A stretch of 64,000 nucleotides of DNA from Sipunculus nudus (taxonomy: Eukaryota > Annelida > Sipuncula > Golfingiida > Sipunculidae). Below, piece after piece: positions 25,701 through 34,700 of this stretch; positions within the stretch are counted from its first letter, which is position 1; each line of letters starts with the position of its first letter. Under the pieces are notes generated by a model. The model was not told the DNA's origin and made no database searches. It was given only the letters and a program-made list of their open reading frames with translations. The stretch is taken from contig CM049309.1 of the NCBI GenBank assembly GCA_026874595.1, forward strand, positions 6,036,576-6,100,575, written 5' to 3'. Both the position numbers and the translations under genes were made by a program.

Positions 25701-28700
25701 AACGGTAAGACCACCCCTTTATGATGGGAGTAGCCCATGGGAGGACTACGAAACACAGTTTGGTATCATATCAGACTTAAATGCCTGGAAAACAGAAGAA
25801 AAAGCTATGCATTTAGCTGCAAGCCTAGCAGGTCCAGCTCGTGGAGTTTTAGCAGACTTAGATCAGCCTGGACAGTGTAATTATGATTGCCTTGTGACAG
25901 CCATGCGTTCAAGGTATGGAGTAGATCAGCAGGCTGAACTCTTCCGTGCGCAGTTGAAAACTCTTGTCAGGAGACAGGACGAAAGCCTACAGGAGCTGGC
26001 ACAAAATATCAAAAGACTAACAAGGATGGCTTACCCAGATGCTCTGACGAAACTTCGGGACACCCTGGCATGTGACCATTTTGTGGATGCCATACCTGAC
26101 AGGGATACACGCTGGAAAATCAAACAATCTCGCCCCACTTCATTTGAGGAAACTTTAAAAATCGCAATGGAATTGGAGGCTTTCCAGCAAGCAGCAAGTC
26201 AAGGTGGGAGACAAATAAGGGCAGCACATCCTCAAGTAAGTACAGCACACACCCCACATCTTAAAGACACCATAAGGCAAGTACTTCAAGAAGAACTGAG
26301 AAATATGAGAATCAGAGACAGTCCAAATAGGAATGTCGCCTGTTGGGAATGTGGTGTAGTTGGCCACATTCGTCGTAACTGTCCCCATAACCAAAGACAG
26401 AGAACAGATAACAGACAAGTGCAGCAGGGAAACGACCAAATGTCAAGTTCACAGGCCGAAACTTGGCAGGACAGGAGGCAATAAATTCTGTATTGCCCGA
26501 ATTTAGGCCTACGGCACCCCATGCTAAAACCAGTACCCTGGACTCTATAGGTGATGGGCTATTTATCAGTGGCAACATTGAAGAAATTCCGGTCTCTTTC
26601 TTGATTGATACAGGTGCCAATATTAGCATACTAAGATCCGATGTATATCAAAACATCAGTGAACAATCAAGACCTGAACTCACAGCTGTGAATAGTCACC
26701 TTATCTCTGCAACTGGACAGACTTCTTCATTTTTGGGTCATGGCTGCTTCAATTTTTCCATGGGTTAACAAACACTGAAACAAAGATTTTGGGTGGCGGA
26801 TATACAAAATGAGGTGATATTAGGTCTGGATTTTCTATCACAGCCATTTTGTGACCTTTCTGTCAGGGAAAATCAGCTATTGGTCAATGGTGAAATTTTA
26901 CCTCTATCACGGACTGCATCAAATGCTCCTGCAGTGTGTCGAGTGTCTGTCGCGGAAACTACTGTTATTCCACCAAACAGTGAGGTGATTTTACCTGGGA
27001 AAATTACTGATGGTAAAGAGACTAACTGGGTCCAAACCACATGTATTATAGAACCTTGTCCCAGATTCCAAGAAAAGTGTAACCTGCTTCTTGCTAAAGC
27101 TGTTGTGGATTCCGGCAATAAAGTGATACCATTGAGGGTTATGAATTTGACCAATGAACCAAAGACAATTTATACTAATACCTTTGCTGCTTTCTGTGAA
27201 CCAGTTACAAGTGTAACAAATACAAGTGACAGTCAGACAACCAAAATTGAAAGTAACCATTCATCTGTCCCCGGCCATCTGGAAGAACTTATAGCCGAAA
27301 CTGGACAATGCTTATCTAGTGATCAGAAAGATAAAGTGACACAACTTATCCTTCAATACCGTGATGTGTTTGCGGCCTCTTCTGAAGAACTTGGTCAAAC
27401 AAACTTAACAAAACACAAGATCAACACAGGTTCAGCTCCACCCATTAGACAACCAGCAAGACGCCTGCCTTTACATAAACGTGAACAAGCGACAAATGAA
27501 CTAGACAAAATGTTGAAAAAGGGAATTGTAGAACCTTCAAGGAGTCCGTGGGCCTCTCCCATTGTTTTGGTGACCAAGCGTGATGGATCTGTAAGGTTCT
27601 GTGTTGATTATCGCCGACTGAATGATGTGACTATGAAAGATGCTTATCCCCTTCCGCGAATAGATATGTCTTTAGATGCTCTCTCTGGATCAAAATGGTT
27701 TTCTACATTGGATCTTCAAAGTGGATATTGGCAGGTGGAAATGGACGAGAATGATCGTGAGATCATTGGTGATGGGGGGCTCTATCAATTTACTGTCATG
27801 CCATTCGGCTTGACCAATGCCCCAGCAACTTTTGAACGATTAATGGAAAGGGTTTTAGCAGGCTTATCATGGAATGTGTGTTTGGTTTACCTGGATGACA
27901 TAATAGTCCATGCGGAAACCTTCACTGATGCAATAGCAAGGCTTGAACTTGTGTTCAAAAGACTACATGCAGCAGGCCTCAAACTCAGTCCAAAGAAATG
28001 TAAATTGTTTCGAAGGCGGGTGTCATTTCTGGGCCATGTGGTTGGTGAGGAAGGACTAGAAACAGACCCAAATAAAATAACCGCGGTCCGAGATTGGCCA
28101 GTTCCATCAAACGTAACCCAGCTTCGTAGTTTTCTGGGCTTATGTTCCTACTACAGGCGTTTTGTGCAAAACTTTGCGACCATTGCAGCACCATTACATC
28201 GGTTGAGTGAACGCGGATGTAAATACAGATGGTCAAATGAATGTCAAGAAGCTTTTGATAAACTCAAGTCAATTCTCACAAAAGCGCCAATTCTGGCGTA
28301 TCCAGTATTGGGCAAACAGTTCATACTGGATACAGATGCAAGCAAATGTGGAATAGGTGCTGTGTTATCACAAATTCAAAATGGAGAGGAACGTGTTGTG
28401 TCTTATTACAGCAGAACTTTAACAAAAGCTAAGCACAACTATTGTGTAACTCCCAGAGAGCTGCTTGCTTTAGTAGAAGCAGTGCGTCACCATCACCATT
28501 ACCTATACGGGCACAAATTTCACATCCGCACAGATCATGGTTCGCTTCAGTGGCTAATGAGATTCAAGCAACCTGAGGGTCAGTTGGCCAGATGGTTAGA
28601 AATACTCGGGACTTATGATTTTGAGGTAACTTATCGACCTGGAATTAGACACAACAATGCAGATTCTCTTTCGCGCCGACCCTGTGCAACAGATCTTTGT

Positions 28701-31700
28701 GTTCACTGCGAGCGGGCTGAAACAAAAGAAGAAAAAGGAAATGGTGAGCCAGTGCGACAAGCAAGGGTTGTTCAAAAGCCTACATCATCAACTTGCAAGT
28801 ATGCATTATTCACAAATATTCTACAGTTTTTCATACTGACCTGGCTATGCATGAAAAGCTCCCTCAGCCAATTAGTTACCACATGTAAGATCAGCGATTA
28901 TAGAGAAAATAAATGTGCTGCCTTAACAAGAAGCCAGAACAGGGATCACTGTCATGTTGAACCGTGGGTCCAGACATGGACAAACATAGAGCTACGAGAT
29001 GCCCAGTTAAATGAACGTGAGCTGTGTGAAGTGATTGCCTGGAAGGAGGCTAACACAGAGAGGCCAGCATGGTCAGAGGTGTCCTCAGCCGGCCCTAAGT
29101 TAAAGTCATACTGGTCCCAGTGGGAGCTGCTTGTGATAAGGGATGGTGTATTATATCGGCAGTGGGAGTCTGTGTCTGGTGAGAACTTCACATACAAATT
29201 AGTGGTCCCAATAGATTTAAGGCCTACTGTTTTAAAGCAGCTTCATAATTCAATCACTGGTGGTCATCTGGGGGTTAATAAAACATTAGCTAAGATCAGA
29301 GACAGATACCACTGGGTTGGTCTGCGAACAGATATGGAAAGGTGGTGTAGGCAATGTGAGACTTGTGCTAAAAGGAAGAAAGCAACTCGGTCAGGCAAGG
29401 CACCAATGCAGACATATAATGTGGGTGCTCCCATGGAAAGAACCGCCATTGATATCCTAGGACCCCTCCCTGAAAGTGCACAAGGAAATAGGTTTATCCT
29501 TGTGGTATCTGATTATTTAACAAAGTGGACTGAAGCATTTCCTTTAAAAAATCAAGAAGCTTCAACAGTCGCTGATGTGTTGGTTAAGCAGTACTTTTCG
29601 AGGTTTGGATTGCCATCACAGCTACATTCCGATCAAGGTAGGAATTTTGAAGCCAAATTGTTTAAGGAGATGTGTCAGCTTCTTGATATTGACAAGACGC
29701 GTACCACAGCCCTTCACCCACAATCTGATGGCATGGTGGAACGGTTTAATAGAACTTTAGAAGACATGCTATCAAAATATGTAAATCAAAATCAAAGGGA
29801 CTGGGAGGAACACTTGTCTTTGCTTATGATGGCCTACTGCTCTTCTGTTCATGAAACCACTGGTAATACACCATGCCAGCTAATGCTGGGCAGAAATCCG
29901 AAACTTCCCATTGATGTGGTAATGGGCAGTCCTGTAGAACCAACTGTGAATGATGTGTCAGAGTATGTGTACTCACTACAACAGGGAATGTCAAAAATAC
30001 ATGAATTTGCGCGGCAAAATATTAAATCCATGTCGGACAAACAGAAAAAGAATTATGATCATCGTGCGGCTTCTGTGTGTTACAAAACAGGTGATGCTGT
30101 GTGGCTGTATAACCCTCAGCGCAAGAAAGGACTCACGCCAAAACTACAGTTTTTATGGGATGGACCTTATGTCGTTATAAATAGACTCAGTGATGTGGTG
30201 TACAGAATTATGAAAAATCAAAAAGCCACTCCTAAAGTGGTCCATGTTGACAGGCTAAAGCCATATCAAGGTGAAAACAAACCCGATTGGTTCCAGACTG
30301 ATGCAAAAAAATTGAATTTATTATTACGCAGTTTTACTGAGATTGTAATCAGCGTAATATTTACTTGTATTATTATTTTTTTTTATGTTGTTATTCTAGT
30401 TTCAGGCGGATGGTTATATTACAAGAACCACTTGTCATGTTTATTTTCCAAGTGTTCAACTTTGTAAGAGTAAAATATTAGTAAGACTACAGTGGTCACC
30501 TCTTGGAGTTCACAGCAATGTTGTTTAGTAAATTCCCCTCAATTAACTTTGAATGTGACTGTAAGTACCTAAGTTTATATTCATTCAAATCTCTGTTATA
30601 TCATTGTTATATCTCAATTATAATTTCATTGCTTTGAATGCGGGGACGCATTCTTTCTTTTAAGGGGGGAGCAGTGTAATGATTTTATATCTTATAGCAG
30701 TGAGGAATCTGTATACCAGTAGATAATTGAGCGGTCTTAATTGATTACTACGGCAGGCAGCTGGGAACCCCTGCTGTGAGGTGACAGTGACCAGCTTGTG
30801 TGTACTGGTGCCCCAGGCTCATAGGGGTCACCCAGAGGATAACAGGCCTGTTGCTGACATGATAGATTAGGGGGCGTGTATGTGTGATATATCCATGTAT
30901 GGAGGGGTGGGGTCCTCACCCGGCAGTGTATCTTTGATTTTTGACCAGTAAAGACCTAGTAGAAAACCAGCAGTGCTTTTCTTCTGTTTGTGAACTCGGT
31001 TGCACGTTACAATACAGACCTTTTTTCTGGGTTGTACATAGGAAATATATAGAGGAATATTTATTGTAAATATGAGGAAAAACAGATGGGTCGTTGATAT
31101 CAGGCAGTCCTGAAGTGTAAAAAATGTTTTTATATAAAAAATTGAGGTTTTTCCTTAATTTCTAAAAGGAACAAAGTTGCAATGACCCACTTTTCAGCTT
31201 AGTAGGAGACCTCTCGGGACATCTAACATTATGCCAACAGCCTGAGGAGCATAGAGATGTGCACTGAATGACCTACAGTCACCAAAGTGGACTGCTTGAC
31301 AATGTAAGGGAATACAACAAGAGCCTACAAAAAATTCAATAACTAGCCTAATTTTGCAGCTTTTATCTTCAAATTCAGATTTTAACAGATTAAATCCTTA
31401 TGTGTACATGCTGTGAAAATTCAATCCACAGTACTTACAGGAAAAAAAGTGCTGTGGACAAAGTTGGGCAAAATTTAAGGTATCAATTTTATATTTTTGC
31501 CAATATTTAAAAAAATTTAACAGGTTTTGATCTAATTTTTGGTATACAATGAAATTTTGATTAATTAAAGTTGTATTACTGGAAAAAAGTCCCTACCTTT
31601 ACACTTTTGGTCTTAAGTGACCAAATATCTTTCCTGATTTTTTTTACAAAGTCCATTATGTTTGGGCCCATAACTTTTTTAAATTGAATAATACTGACTT

Positions 31701-34700
31701 AATTTCTGGCATGTACATGGGAACTATATAGAGGAATATTTATGGAAAATATGAAGAAAGCCAGATGAGTGGTTTTGATATTAGGCAGTCCTGAAGTGTG
31801 AAAATAGATTTCTAATAAAAAATTGAGGTTTTTCTTTAATATCTCGAAGGAACGGGGTCCTACTGACCCAATTTTCGGCACGGAAGGAGATTTTGGGGAC
31901 ATCTAACTGTATGCTGAATTTCAGATTTGTAGGTCCAATGGTGTCTAAACGTGCCAGTCTTACGGACAGACATCCGGTCTGACGGATGACGGACAATGGA
32001 CCACACCTATAGCTCAGATGACTTATAGTCAGCTGAGCTTTTTTTAAAAAGCAAGGGAATCTTTTCCTACCTAATTTCAACTTTCGATCAAATGCTGTTC
32101 CAATAAAATAATGATTAATGTGACCACTGGCTAGTAAAATGCAGGTTTCATTTAAGATTCAGTTACTGACAAGACACAGTTCTCCGATGCAGTTTTATTA
32201 CAAATTCAGTTACCTAAGCACAAGTTACACAGTCCTCCGATGGCATACTCCACCAGTTTTTCGGATGGCTCATCAAGTGTATCTGCAAAAGAAAAAGAGT
32301 TCAAGTGTAGGTTGTATCCATAATTGGTGACATCTAAATCAGAATATACTAACCTTATTATGTCTGGAAGCATTAAGCTGTGCATCCCCCTGTAGTTCAT
32401 TTTACAAAAGCCTAAATCCAGTTTAATCAATCGAACCTGAGTTATCTTTCCAAACTTGATTGTTAATACAAGTGATATTTCACAGAAGGACTGGGTCAAA
32501 TTGTAGCAAACAAGACTCACACGGACCACAAACAGATTTGCCAGTACACACTCAGAACATTGAAGTTTAGCTTAAATGCGTCAAATATCACTTTGAAGGT
32601 TGTGTTCCTCTATTAGCAGGTGAGCCACATGTGAAAGATGTAAGGATTAGGATGAACAGTTTGGTTTAATTATGCATCCAAAGTGGACCTGTGGCATTCA
32701 CTTTTGACCTCTTGATCCAAAATCAATAGGATTCTTATAACAATGTTGGGCCAAAAATCTTTCAATCCTATCTTGAGTAATCATCTGGAAATAAATTTGT
32801 GGGTGGACAAACAGGGTGGTTACTATAAGGCAAATGCTTATTCAAGCATGGCTTATCATTACTGTTGCACTGTTAAAAATGCTCTTCTTACCCAAAAACA
32901 ATCCAACCACATTGAGTTGTCTCAGATATTCGTAGTTGATGGGGTCATATGCAAAATTAGCCAGGTTTGCCAAGACCTGCTCCTTAGCTTCTGAAAGTAA
33001 AAAAATAAAGAGATCCGTAAACATTGTGTGCTCTACTGTAATCCACTACCCATCAAAGCCGGATCTTTGTAAGCCAACTTGTGAGCTTATGCGATGGTGT
33101 GGCACAGTCCTCGTCTGTACATTAACCCATATTATCTTGAACAAGGCCTAGAGGCCTAATGCGAACCTGTGCAAAGTTTGGAAGTATGACTGGAGGATTA
33201 TTTTTAAAATTTAATATCGATCCTTTTATGTCCTGCACATCTACCTCAGTATTATGATTTCAGCAAAATGGATGTTTTGGACCTGCAAGTTTCAGACTAG
33301 GACATTTTAAAACTAGAATACAGGTAGTCGACAAGTGACTACATATATCAGCCGAAATCAAGAGGGGGACGGGTAAAGTGAGGCATGGATTGAGTGGCAA
33401 GGGGAAATAGAGTGAGGTGTGTTGCATATTAGCATTGATGTCTGCAGCCGAAATGTGTATGTAGGTTGCGCCACCTACCACAAAATCCAGGAAGCTGTTC
33501 AACAGGGTTGGGGCCAGGTACTTGTACCTAGGTACACATTTCAGAGTACCTGTACCTGCCAGTCGTGAGTAGGAAGTACCTAGTACCTGTACCTGGAATT
33601 AAAGTACCTGTACCTGGTACAAGGTACTCCAGGTACATTTTCATATTTTCATTTTTTTTAGTTTTTTTATCTATTAGTATTAAATTTGGGTACCTGTAGT
33701 GTAAAATAATCAGTAAGCCATCAGTGTGATAAACTGCTCATGAATTGAATTATTATCACACCTGCAGAATGGTCATATGTGTGAAATCAGCTGTAACCAC
33801 TCACTGAGCAAGTCATTTGATTATACTTGGAACTATACTTGGTGCACTTAATGAACATTTAGTACACAAATATCCTGTTTGTGAAGTATGGTTTCAGAAA
33901 AATCCCTGTCTTACTGTACTTGGTATACTTAAAGGACTTTCAGTAGACTTGAAGTTCATGTTTGTGAATGAATGGTGTCATACACTACTTGGTGCACTTA
34001 ATAGACTTTTTATACACTTAAATATCATTTTTGTGAACGTATGGTGCCATACAGTTAATAAGTTCTAAAAAAAATATACTTTAGCAAATGCCTTTGGTAT
34101 TGTTTGATAGAAAAAAGGCATGTTATCTTGCATATATGTAAATTTATGCAAAAAAACGTCTTTCAAGTGATCCTCAAATAAATGTACCTGTACCTGTACC
34201 TAGGTACTCTGTGAAAATCAAGTACCTGTACCTGTACCTAGGTACTTTCACTTGTACCTGGCCCCAACCCTGCTGTTCAAGTTGTATACATATGCAAAAT
34301 TTTAGGCAGACAAGTCAAACCACTACTTGTATATGAGTGATTTTATCCCACAGCAGACAAACAGAAGGATGCTGTGTAACAATGGGGGCAGGTTGCGCCA
34401 CCAATTTTATATATGATTAAGAGCTATATAAGATCTATACATATGCAAAATTTCAGGGGGATATGTCAAACCATTCCTGAGATAGTTATCCAAGATGTAT
34501 AAACATGCAAAATTTTAGGCAGATATGTCAAACCACTGCTGAGACGCTGTGCAAAAATGGTTGCAGTTGGCGCCACCAGTTTGTGTATGATTAAGAGCTA
34601 TGTGAAATCTATACACATGCAAAATTTTGGCCCAATCGGTCAAACTGTTCCCGAGATATGAGCTTGGATGTCTGTAGCGTAAACGTGAATGAAGGTGGCG

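Larger units (their letters stand above)
25034..31011 (+). mobile_element. Ty3/gypsy LTR retrotransposon, nearly intact
   Basis: 5,978 bp: 336-bp 5' LTR, primer site, gag, pol in the -1 frame, polypurine tract and 337-bp 3' LTR, with domain order PR-RT-RNaseH-IN (Ty3/gypsy, not Copia). A 4-bp target duplication ATAC flanks it (25030-25033 and 31012-31015). It interrupts an F1 repeat: joining the flanks gives 'ataatacagacc', which is exactly the uninterrupted sequence at about 21190. LTRs differ by three substitutions and one 1-bp indel, so insertion is recent. It has no env gene that I can recognise. One in-frame stop lies in the protease. Confidence 0.95.
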
